DNA of 64,000 nt. Source: Rubrivivax gelatinosus. Its GTDB lineage: Bacteria > Pseudomonadota > Gammaproteobacteria > Burkholderiales > Burkholderiaceae_C. The notes beneath the pieces were generated by a model. The model was not told the DNA's origin. It searched no databases and worked only from the letters and a program-made list of their open reading frames with translations. The stretch is from assembly GCF_004340905.1 (NCBI RefSeq), contig NZ_SLXD01000011.1:1-64000 (forward strand), read 5' to 3'. The position numbers and the translations under genes are program-made. Positions 55,647-64,000 of the stretch are shown piece after piece (position 1 is the first letter of the stretch; each line of letters starts with the position of its first letter).

Positions 55647-56609
55647 TCAGCGGCAGGCGTTGGCCGCGGTGTAGTCGATGACCTTCAGCCGGCCGGCGAC
55701 GATGTCGGCCTTGGCCTGGTCGACCCGGGCCTTCATCGCCGGCGTGATCAGCTTCGCGTTGTATTCGTCGAGCGCGTAGTCGACGCCGCCTTCCTTGAGC
55801 CCCAGCACCGTCACGCCCGGCTGCACGCCCTTGAAGGCCTGGTAGACCGCCAGGTCCACGCGTTTGACCATCGAGGTCAGCATCGTGCCCGGGTGCAGGT
55901 GGTTCTGGTTGCTGTCGACGCCGATGGCGTAGATGCCGGCGTCCTTGGCCGCCTGCATGATGCCGAAGCCGGTGGTGCCGGCGGCGCTGAAGACGACGTC
56001 CACGCCCTGGGCGATCTGGGCCTTGGTCAGCTCGGCGCCGCGCGGCGGGTCGGTCCAGGCGGCGTTGGTGGTGCCGGTCATCGCCGACAGCAGCTGCACC
56101 TTGGGGTTGGCGTACTTCGCGCCCTGCTCGTAGCCGCAGAGGAACTTGCGCACCAGCGGGATGTCCTGGCCGCCGACGAAACCGACCTTGCCCGACTTGC
56201 TGGCCATCGCCGCCAGCATGCCGACGAGGAAACTGCCCTCGTGCTCGCGGTAGACGAAGCTCTGCACGTTGGGCAGCTTGATGACCATGTCGACGATCGC
56301 GAAGCGCTGCTTCGGGAAGTCGCGCGCCACCTTCTCGATCGCCGAGGCCTGCGGGAAGCCGATGCCGACCACCGGGTCGGCGCCGCGTTCGGCAAAACGC
56401 CGCGCAGCCTGCTCGCGCTGCGCGGCGTTGGCGATCTCGAACTCGAGATACGGCTTGCCGGTCTCCTTCTGCCACTGTTGCGCGCCCCGCCAGGCCGCCT
56501 CGCCGAAGGACTTGTCGTTCTTGGCGCCGAGTTCGTAGATCACCGCCGGCTGGGCGCCGGCGGTGGCCGCCGCCGCGAGCGTCGCGGCGGCCAGGAGGAC
56601 ACGTTTCAT
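55647..56609 (-). CDS. BMP family ABC transporter substrate-binding protein 3
   Basis: A 320-aa periplasmic binding protein (signal MKRVLLAAATLAAAATAGA) very similar to BMP2 throughout, for example VGIGFPQASAIEKVARDFP and [15 protein letters not shown]. It has no ATPase or permease of its own. It follows the TonB-dependent receptor gene by 5 bp, so receptor and binding protein are co-transcribed and could pass one ligand across the outer membrane and periplasm to transporter 1 or 2. Confidence 0.9.
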   Translation of the reverse strand: MKRVLLAAATLAAAATAGAQPAVIYELGAKNDKSFGEAAWRGAQQWQKETGKPYLEFEIANAAQREQAARRFAERGADPVVGIGFPQASAIEKVARDFPKQRFAIVDMVIKLPNVQSFVYREHEGSFLVGMLAAMASKSGKVGFVGGQDIPLVRKFLCGYEQGAKYANPKVQLLSAMTGTTNAAWTDPPRGAELTKAQIAQGVDVVFSAAGTTGFGIMQAAKDAGIYAIGVDSNQNHLHPGTMLTSMVKRVDLAVYQAFKGVQPGVTVLGLKEGGVDYALDEYNAKLITPAMKARVDQAKADIVAGRLKVIDYTAANACR

Positions 56610-56614
56610 CGTCG

Positions 56615-58828
56615 TCAGAAGCTGGCCTTGAACTGCACCCCGTAGGTCCGCGGGTCGTTGATGAAGCCGGTGAGGTTGTTGAAGTCGATGCCGCCGACGA
56701 CCCGGACCTGGTCCGTCAGGTTGCGCACGAAAGCCGCCGCATCGTACTTCCCGTTGCCCCAGACGTAGCCGATGCGCAGGCCGCCTTCGAGCAGCGACTT
56801 GCCGGTGAACTCGGTGGAGTCGTAGAGGAAGAAGTTGACCTCGCTGCGGTAGGCCCAGTCGGTCAGCACGTAGACGTCGCCGGCGGCCAGCGGCTGGGTG
56901 TACTTGAGCGTGAAGTTGACGGTGCGCTTGGGCGCCTGCGGCAGCGGGTTGCCGTCGATCAGCGCCTTGCCGTCGGCGTTCAGCGGGTCGGTCACCGTGC
57001 ACTGCGCGCAGACCGAGACCGCCAGGTCCTTGTCCTGGATCTTCGTCAGGTTGTAGCCCATGCCCAGCGTGGCCAGCAGGTTCTCGCTCAGGTAGGCCTG
57101 CAGGTCCAGCTCGAAGCCCTGGCCGGTGGCCTTGTCGGCGTTGAGCAGGATGTTGGAGTTGGCCGCGCCGCCCACCGCGGTGAGCTGCTGGTCCTTCACC
57201 GTGTAGCGGAAGACGTTGAAGGCCACGCGCGCGCGGCGCTCGAACAGGTCGGCCTTCACGCCGGCCTCGAACGAGGTGTTGGTCTCGGGCTTGGCGATCG
57301 ACTGGCCGTTGAAGGCGCCGGCGCCCTGCACGCTGCTGGCGCGGAAACCGGTGGCGGCGCGCGCGTACAGGTTGACGTCCTTCGACAGCGCGTAGGTCGC
57401 GCTCAGGTCCCAGTTGATCTTGTTGTCGTGCGTCGTGGCGCTGATCGAGTCCAGCGTGTCCAGGCCGCCGGAGTACTCGAGGATGTCGAAGTCCTTCTTG
57501 TCGCGTGTGTAGCGCAGGCCGGCGCGCAGCGAGAGCGCCGGCGTCGCCTGCCAGGTGGTGGCGCCGAACACGGCCCAGGCGTCGTTCTTCTGGCGCGAAC
57601 GTTCGTACGAGCTTTGCGGGTTGCCGGCGGCGAGCGAGTCGTAGCCGAAGCTCTCGAAGTCGAAGTTCTCGTGGAACAGGAAGACGCCGGCCTGCCAGCC
57701 CAGCGGCGCCTTGCCGGTGGACTCGACGCGGAACTCCTGCGTCCACTGCTCGTGCGTCGGGATGCCGTCGGCGGTCTCCGACGGGAAGAAGATGACGCCC
57801 GGGCCGGTGGGCGTGCCGCCGTCGATGTCGCCGCGGCTGTAGGTCTTGACGGTCTCGTAGCCGGTCACCGAGTACAGCGCCACCGGGCCCAGATCCCAGC
57901 GCAAGCGGGCGCTGCCGCCGTAGTTCTGCAGCTCGGAGCGGTTGACGCCGTCGATGAAGATCTTGTCGGGGTCGAAGCCGTCGACGAGGTCGTTGCTGCC
58001 GGCCTTGATGATGTTGGCGCGGAACAGCCGCGCCGAGCCGTCGAAGTCGCGTGCGTGCAGGTTGAACAGCGCGCCGAAGTCCTTCGTCGGCTGCGTCTTC
58101 CACTGCAGGCGCAGGGCGCTGTCGCGGTAGCCCTCCAGGTCCTGCGTCGGGCCGTCGGGGTTGGCGTTCTCGACCCAGTCGCTGCGCGTCTGGTTCAGCG
58201 CCGACACGCGCAGCGCCGAGGTGTCGGAGGTCGGCACGTTGAGCGCGCCTTCGAGGTTGACGGTGTTGTAGGTGCCGTAGGACAGGCTGCCGTAACCCTC
58301 GAAGCGCTGGGTCGGCGCCACCGAGTCGAACTTGACGACGCCGGCCGGCGTGTTGCGCCCGAACAGCGAGCCCTGCGGGCCGCGCAGCACCTCGATGCGC
58401 TCCAGGTCGAAGGCCGGGAAGCCCTTGAGGATGGCGTTCTCCTGCACGACGTCGTCGTAGACCAGCGAGACCGGCTGCGAGGCGTTGAGGCGGAAGTCGG
58501 TGTTGCCGTAGCCGCGGATGTAGAAGCGCGGGAAGGCGCGCCCGAAGGAGGACTCGATGTTCAGGCTGGGCACACGCGCCGACAGCATGCGGATGTCCTG
58601 GCCGCTGGTGTTGAGCACCTCCAGCGTCTCGCCCTGCAGCACGCTGACCGAGTTGGGCACCTCCTGGATGTTCTCGAGCCGGCGTTCGGCGGTGATGTTG
58701 ATCGTCTGCAGCTTGCCGGCTTCGGCGTCGGTTCCGTCGGCGGACTGTGCGGATGCACCGAGGTGAAGCGCTGCGATCGCGGCGGCTGCGACGGCGTGGT
58801 GCGCCGGCAGGCGCGGGGTTCGGGCCAT
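56615..58828 (-). CDS. TonB-dependent outer-membrane receptor
   Basis: A 737-aa receptor. A signal peptide (about residues 1-28) precedes a TonB-box-like segment (LQTINITAERR), then the plug domain (IQEVPNSVSVLQGETLEVLN to GRNTPAGVVKF), then a 22-strand barrel ending in the usual terminal Phe (GVQFKASF). It is of the type used for carbohydrates and other small organics rather than a clear siderophore class. A strong AGGAGG ribosome site precedes the ATG. Being paired with BMP3 suggests a nucleoside or nucleobase ligand; that is inference. Confidence 0.88.
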   Translation of the reverse strand: MARTPRLPAHHAVAAAAIAALHLGASAQSADGTDAEAGKLQTINITAERRLENIQEVPNSVSVLQGETLEVLNTSGQDIRMLSARVPSLNIESSFGRAFPRFYIRGYGNTDFRLNASQPVSLVYDDVVQENAILKGFPAFDLERIEVLRGPQGSLFGRNTPAGVVKFDSVAPTQRFEGYGSLSYGTYNTVNLEGALNVPTSDTSALRVSALNQTRSDWVENANPDGPTQDLEGYRDSALRLQWKTQPTKDFGALFNLHARDFDGSARLFRANIIKAGSNDLVDGFDPDKIFIDGVNRSELQNYGGSARLRWDLGPVALYSVTGYETVKTYSRGDIDGGTPTGPGVIFFPSETADGIPTHEQWTQEFRVESTGKAPLGWQAGVFLFHENFDFESFGYDSLAAGNPQSSYERSRQKNDAWAVFGATTWQATPALSLRAGLRYTRDKKDFDILEYSGGLDTLDSISATTHDNKINWDLSATYALSKDVNLYARAATGFRASSVQGAGAFNGQSIAKPETNTSFEAGVKADLFERRARVAFNVFRYTVKDQQLTAVGGAANSNILLNADKATGQGFELDLQAYLSENLLATLGMGYNLTKIQDKDLAVSVCAQCTVTDPLNADGKALIDGNPLPQAPKRTVNFTLKYTQPLAAGDVYVLTDWAYRSEVNFFLYDSTEFTGKSLLEGGLRIGYVWGNGKYDAAAFVRNLTDQVRVVGGIDFNNLTGFINDPRTYGVQFKASF

Positions 58829-58864
58829 GGGATCCTCCTGGTGTGATGTGGGCTCGCGGCGCTG

Positions 58865-58904
58865 CTGCGCAATCGGCGTGCCACTGGGCACGTTGCTTGC
58901 GCAG
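58865..58904. promoter_or_regulatory. 40-bp nested dyad upstream of the TonB receptor gene
   Basis: CTGCGCAA (58865-58872) pairs TTGCGCAG (58897-58904), and within it CGTGCC (58877-58882) pairs GGCACG (58887-58892), with symmetric 4-nt internal loops TCGG and TTGC and loop ACTG. It lies 37 bp before the receptor ATG in the 159-bp space to URC1. It may be a leader hairpin or an operator. Confidence 0.5.
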
Positions 58905-58987
58905 CGCTCCCTCAAGCAGGCGGGGAAACCCGCAGGCACCCGGCGGACGCGGTGTTTATCGTGGGCCGCCCGTCCACGAGGAACGTG

Positions 58988-60248
<1,261 letters not shown>

Positions 60249-60256
<8 letters not shown>

Positions 60257-61493
60257 CGCGCTGGCGGTGCTGCGCGACCCGGCGACGATCCGCCTGCGAT
60301 CGGCGGCCATCACGCAGGCGGTGGCCGACGGGCGCTCGGGCTGGTTCCGGCTCGACCGTTCGCGGCTGGACGAGGTGGCCGAACGTGTCGCCACGCTGAC
60401 GCACGAACGTTTCCCCGACGGCCGCATCCCCTTTCACAGCCGCTGGCGGCATTTCGAGGCCGGCGGCGTGAACCGCCGGGCGCTGCTCGACGAACGCCTG
60501 GGCCGTGCGACGCCGGCCGAACGCGCCCGGGCCTACTTCGACGTCGCCGTCGTCAGCGTGCTGCTCGACGCCGGGGCCGGCGGCGCCTGGCGCTTTCGCG
60601 AAGGCGAGGGCGACGAGGCGGCCAGCTTCACGCGCTCGGAAGGCCTGGGCGTCGCCAGCTTCCGCGGTTTCCTCGCCGGCGCCTTCGCCTTCGAGAGCGC
60701 CGAGCCGCTGCGTGCCGACGCCGCGGCGCTGCGCCGGCTGGACGCCCGTTCGCTGGCCGAGCTCTTCCAGGTGACGGCCGACAACCCGATGGTCGGCCTC
60801 GAAGGCCGCGCCGCGCTGCTGGGGCGGTTGGGCACCGTGCTGATGGCCGAGAGCGGGCGCAGCGGCCACGAGTCGCGGCCGGGGCTGATGTTCGACCTGC
60901 TGACCGCCGGCGGGCGCAGCGAGGTGACGGCGGCCGAGATCCTCGGCGTGCTGCTGCGTGTGATGGCGCCGATCTGGACCAGCGGCAGCGTCGTCGCCGG
61001 CCAGCGCGCCGGCGACGTCTGGCCGCACCGTTTCGCCGGCAGCGCCGCGCCCGGCGGCGTCGTCGACCCGCGCACGCCCGGCTGGGTGCCGTTCCACAAG
61101 CTCAGCCAGTGGCTGGCGTACTCGCTGATCGAGCCGCTGCAGTGGTGCGGCGTGCAGGTCCGCGGGCTGGACGCGCTGACCGGCCTGCCCGAGTACCGCA
61201 ACGGCGGCCTGCTGCTCGACGCCGGCGTGCTGCTGGCGCGCAACCCGCGCGACCTGATGCGGCGCTGGAAGCCCGCCGACGAGTTCATCGTCGAGTGGCG
61301 CGCGCTGACCGTGACCCTGCTCGACGAAGTCGCCGAGCGCGTGCGTGCACGCCTGGGCCTGAGCGCCGAAGAGCTGCCGCTGGCCTGCGTGCTCGAAGGC
61401 GGCAGCTGGGCCGCCGGCCGCCAGATCGCGCGCGAACGCCGCGCCGACGGCGCCCCGCCGGTCGACATCGACAGCGACGGCACGATCTTCTGA
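60249..61493 (+). CDS. URC4/Urg3 family protein (DUF1688)
   Basis: A 414-aa protein of the DUF1688 family, shown by genetics in yeast to be required for uracil catabolism; its reaction is not firmly known. Landmarks are GRIPFHSRWRHFEAGGVNR, TRSEGLGVASFRGFLAGAF, and WVPFHKLSQWLAYSLIEPL. The start is TTG at 60249, overlapping the URC1 stop by 8 bp; the nearby ATG is in another frame. The overlap signals tight coupling. Confidence 0.88.
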
Positions 61494-61517
61494 CCCCCAA
61501 ACCCCGGAAACGCCCGC

Positions 61518-62150
61518 ATGACGCCCGTCGTCCACCACGTCACGCACCCGCTGGTGCAGCACAAGCTGACGCTGATGCGCCAGAAGGACCGCAGCACGAA
61601 CAGCTTCCGCCGCCTGCTGCACGAGCTGTCGATGCTGATGGCCTACGAGGTCACGCGCGAGATGCCGACCTCGATGATCGAGATCGAGACGCCGCTGGCG
61701 ACGATGCGCTCGCCGGTCATCGACGGCAAGAAGACGGTCTTCGTCGTCGTGATGCGCGCCGGCGACGGTTTCCTCGACGGCATGCTCGAGGTCGTGCCCG
61801 GCGCACGCGTCGGCCACATCGGCCTGTACCGCGACCCGAAGACGCTGGTCGCCGTCGAGTACTACTTCAAGATGCCGCAGGACATGCACGAGCGCGACGC
61901 CATCGTGCTCGACCCGATGCTGGCCACCGGCAACTCGGCGGTGGCCGCGGTCGACCGGCTGAAGGAGACGCGGCCGAAGTCGATCCGCTTCGTCTGCCTG
62001 CTGGCGGCACCCGAGGGCCTGCGCCACTTCCAGGCGCACCACCCCGACGTGCCGGTCTACACCGCGGCCATCGACGAGCGCCTGGACGAACACGGCTACA
62101 TCCTGCCCGGGCTGGGCGACGCCGGCGACCGCATCTTCGGCACCAAGTAG
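61518..62150 (+). CDS. upp: Uracil phosphoribosyltransferase
   Basis: Makes UMP from uracil and PRPP. The 210-aa protein has [18 protein letters not shown], the PRPP-binding loop [16 protein letters not shown] and the C-terminal [14 protein letters not shown] typical of Upp. In the URC scheme this step commits uracil to the catabolic nucleotide route, and it also allows salvage. It lies 24 bp after URC4. Confidence 0.96.
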   Translation: MTPVVHHVTHPLVQHKLTLMRQKDRSTNSFRRLLHELSMLMAYEVTREMPTSMIEIETPLATMRSPVIDGKKTVFVVVMRAGDGFLDGMLEVVPGARVGHIGLYRDPKTLVAVEYYFKMPQDMHERDAIVLDPMLATGNSAVAAVDRLKETRPKSIRFVCLLAAPEGLRHFQAHHPDVPVYTAAIDERLDEHGYILPGLGDAGDRIFGTK

Positions 62151-62202
62151 CGCCTGCCCGCGCCGTATGCTCGGCGGCGTTCCCCCCCTCGCCGACCTCT
62201 TC

Positions 62203-63477
62203 ATGCTCGTTCGCAACATCACCCTGCCCGACGGCCGCAGCGGCCTGGACCTGCTGGTCCAGGACGGCCGCATCGCCGCCCTCGGCCCCGCGCTCTCCGC
62301 GCCCGAAGGCACGCCGGTCGTCGACGGCGGCGGCTGGCTCGTCAGCCCGCCTTTCGTCGACGCGCACTTCCACATGGACGCGACGCTCAGCTACGGGCTG
62401 CCGCGCATCAACGCCAGCGGCACGCTGCTCGAAGGCATCGCGCTGTGGGGCGAGCTCAAACCGCTGCTGACGCAGGAGGCGCTGGTCGAACGGGCGCTGC
62501 AGTACTGCGACTGGGCGGTGGCGCGCGGCCTGCTGGCGATCCGCAGCCACGTCGACGTCTGCGACCCGCGGCTGCTGGCCGTCGAGGCGCTGCTGGAGGT
62601 GAAGAAGCGCGTCGCGCCCTATCTGGACCTGCAGCTCGTCGCCTTCCCGCAGGACGGCGTGCTGCGTTCGCCGGGTGCACTCGCCAACCTGGAGCGTGCG
62701 CTGGACCTGGGTGTCGACGTCGTCGGCGGCATTCCGCACTTCGAACGCACGATGGCGGACGGGGCGGCGAGCGTGAAGCTGCTGTGCGAGATCGCCGCGC
62801 GCCGCGGCCTGCGTGTGGACATGCACTGCGACGAGAGCGACGACCCGCTGTCGCGCCATGTCGAGACGCTGGCTTACGAGACCCAGCGCCTGGGCCTGCA
62901 GGGCCGCGTCACCGGCTCGCACCTGACGTCGATGCACTCGATGGACAACTACTACGTCAGCAAGCTGCTGCCGCTGATGGCCGAGGCCGGGCTGCACGCG
63001 GTGGCCAACCCGCTGATCAACATCACGCTGCAGGGCCGCCACGACAGCTATCCGAAGCGCCGCGGCATGACGCGGGTGCCCGAGCTGCTGGCGGCCGGCG
63101 TCAACGTCGGCTTCGGCCACGACTGCGTGCTCGACCCCTGGTATTCGCTCGGCTCGGGCGACATGCTGGACGTGGCGGCGATGGGGCTGCACGTCGCGCA
63201 GATGACCTCACAGGCCGGCATGCGCCAGTGCTTCGACGCGGTGACGGTGAACAACGCGCGCATCCTGGGGCTGGAGGGCTACGGCCTGGAGCCCGGCTGC
63301 CGCGCCGACTTCGTGCTGCTGCAGGCGCGTTCGCCCGCCGAGGCGATCCGGCTGCGCGCCCAGCGCCTGCTGGTGGTGCGTGGCGGCCGGGTGCTGTCGC
63401 GCATGGCGCCGGCCAGCGCCGAGCTGTCGCTGCCGGGGCGGCCCGTGACCGTGGATTTCACGCTACAACGTTCCTAG
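62203..63477 (+). CDS. codA: Cytosine deaminase
   Basis: Amidohydrolase converting cytosine to uracil, the feed for upp. The 424-aa protein has the metal site VDAHFHMDATLSYG, DMHCDESDDPLSRHVE, GSHLTSMHS and the Asp site FGHDCVLDPWYSLGSGDML, all characteristic of CodA. The ATG at 62203 gives MLVRNITLPDG; an in-frame ATG 36 bp upstream is less likely. Last gene of the URC1-URC4-upp-codA series. No codB permease is present. Confidence 0.92.
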   Translation: MLVRNITLPDGRSGLDLLVQDGRIAALGPALSAPEGTPVVDGGGWLVSPPFVDAHFHMDATLSYGLPRINASGTLLEGIALWGELKPLLTQEALVERALQYCDWAVARGLLAIRSHVDVCDPRLLAVEALLEVKKRVAPYLDLQLVAFPQDGVLRSPGALANLERALDLGVDVVGGIPHFERTMADGAASVKLLCEIAARRGLRVDMHCDESDDPLSRHVETLAYETQRLGLQGRVTGSHLTSMHSMDNYYVSKLLPLMAEAGLHAVANPLINITLQGRHDSYPKRRGMTRVPELLAAGVNVGFGHDCVLDPWYSLGSGDMLDVAAMGLHVAQMTSQAGMRQCFDAVTVNNARILGLEGYGLEPGCRADFVLLQARSPAEAIRLRAQRLLVVRGGRVLSRMAPASAELSLPGRPVTVDFTLQRS

Positions 63478-63513
63478 GGGCAGGGTGCCCCAGGGGGTTC
63501 AGGGGGGCTTGGC

Positions 63514-63519
63514 TAGAAT
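63514..63519 (+). promoter_or_regulatory. Putative -10 element for the glutathione S-transferase gene
   Basis: TAGAAT in the context GGCTTGGCTAGAATCG, 42 bp before the ATG at 63562. No clear -35. Similar GGGGCTTGCT(A/G)AA strings lie before the BMP1 and add genes. Confidence 0.45.
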
Positions 63520-63561
63520 CGATCGGCCCTGGCAAGCCCAAAGCTGTAACCCGTTCCCCCC

Positions 63562-64000
63562 ATGAAACTCATCGGTTCGCTCACCAGCCCCTACGTCCGC
63601 AAGGTGCGCGTCGTCATGGCCGAGAAGAAGCTGGACTTCCAGCTCGTGCTGGAAGACGTCTGGGGCACGGACGCCATCCTCAAGTCCAACCCGCTGGGCA
63701 AGGTGCCCTGTCTGGTGATGGAAGGTGGCGAGGCGGTCTTCGACTCGCGCGTGATCGTCGAGTACCTGGAGACGCTGTCGCCGGTCGGCAAGCTGATCCC
63801 GCCGTCGGGCCGCGAACGTGTCGAGGTGCGCACCTGGGAAGCGCTGGCCGACGGCGTGCTGGACGCGCTGATCCTCGCGCGCCTGGAAGCCACCTGGAAC
63901 GGCCGTGCCGAAGGCGAGCGGTCGCAGGCCTGGATCGATCGCCAGATGACCAAGGTGCAGGCCAGCCTGAAGGCGATGAGCCAGGGGCTGGGCGAGCGCG
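63562..64000 (+). CDS. Glutathione S-transferase family protein (5' part)
   Basis: The first 146 codons of a cytosolic GST; the window ends inside the C-terminal helical domain. The N-terminal thioredoxin-fold has KLIGSLTSPYVRKVRVVMAE with the likely glutathione-activating Ser in TSPY, the cis-Pro segment GKVPCLVMEGG and the gamma-glutamyl-binding DSRVIVEYLE. Substrate unknown. It appears to have its own promoter. Confidence 0.88.
   Translation, partial: MKLIGSLTSPYVRKVRVVMAEKKLDFQLVLEDVWGTDAILKSNPLGKVPCLVMEGGEAVFDSRVIVEYLETLSPVGKLIPPSGRERVEVRTWEALADGVLDALILARLEATWNGRAEGERSQAWIDRQMTKVQASLKAMSQGLGER

Overview
This is a very GC-rich, densely coding chromosomal segment. It looks like a purple phototrophic betaproteobacterium of the Burkholderiales, most like Rubrivivax. 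The pointers are a BchE-type oxygen-independent cyclase with BchJ beside it, the lptA-lptB-rpoN order, URC-type uracil catabolism genes and an overall gene style typical of that group. The genus is inferred from gene content only. No tRNA or rRNA gene was seen.

Region 1-32.6 kb is mostly housekeeping. It holds transhydrogenase (pntAB), fadD, rsmE, an amidase, a FrnE-like oxidoreductase and a THUMP methyltransferase. These are followed by lptA-lptB-rpoN, dsbA, a SPOR protein, argS, a Ser/Thr kinase fused to a cNMP-binding domain and an orphan FliA-like sigma factor. Next come psiF, a LysR regulator, an L-2-haloacid dehalogenase paired with malate synthase G, a flavoprotein, a class II amidotransferase, an M14 carboxypeptidase and a large PAS hybrid kinase. 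The region ends with pyrF-purB and bchE-bchJ. bchE has an FNR-like box placed as expected for anaerobic activation.

Region 32.8-63.5 kb is a nucleoside and nucleobase uptake and catabolism island. System 1 is a BMP-type binding protein (32829) with an ATPase and two permeases (35336-38815). A deoC-nucleotidase-deoA operon ends in a TrpF-like isomerase (43400 down to 38997). System 2 is another BMP protein, an ATPase carrying an in-frame TAG, two permeases, cdd and a purine nucleoside phosphorylase (53345 down to 46996), with adenosine deaminase divergent. A TonB-dependent receptor is paired with a third BMP protein. Last come URC1-URC4-upp-codA for cytosine and uracil. Together these would carry nucleosides across both membranes, split them to bases and pentose phosphates, deaminate them and open the uracil ring.

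The island is interrupted at 43.5-46.0 kb by a visibly lower-GC insert that resembles integron gene cassettes: a membrane protein, a protein with an HEPN-like motif, an attC-like site and a truncated third reading frame. It is bracketed by inverted copies of an approximately 80-bp structured repeat. A third copy lies in the gap between the damaged ATPase and its permease, next to a 235-bp nested palindrome. The three copies keep their helices by compensatory base changes and share two unpaired motifs. This is the strongest candidate here for an undescribed element.
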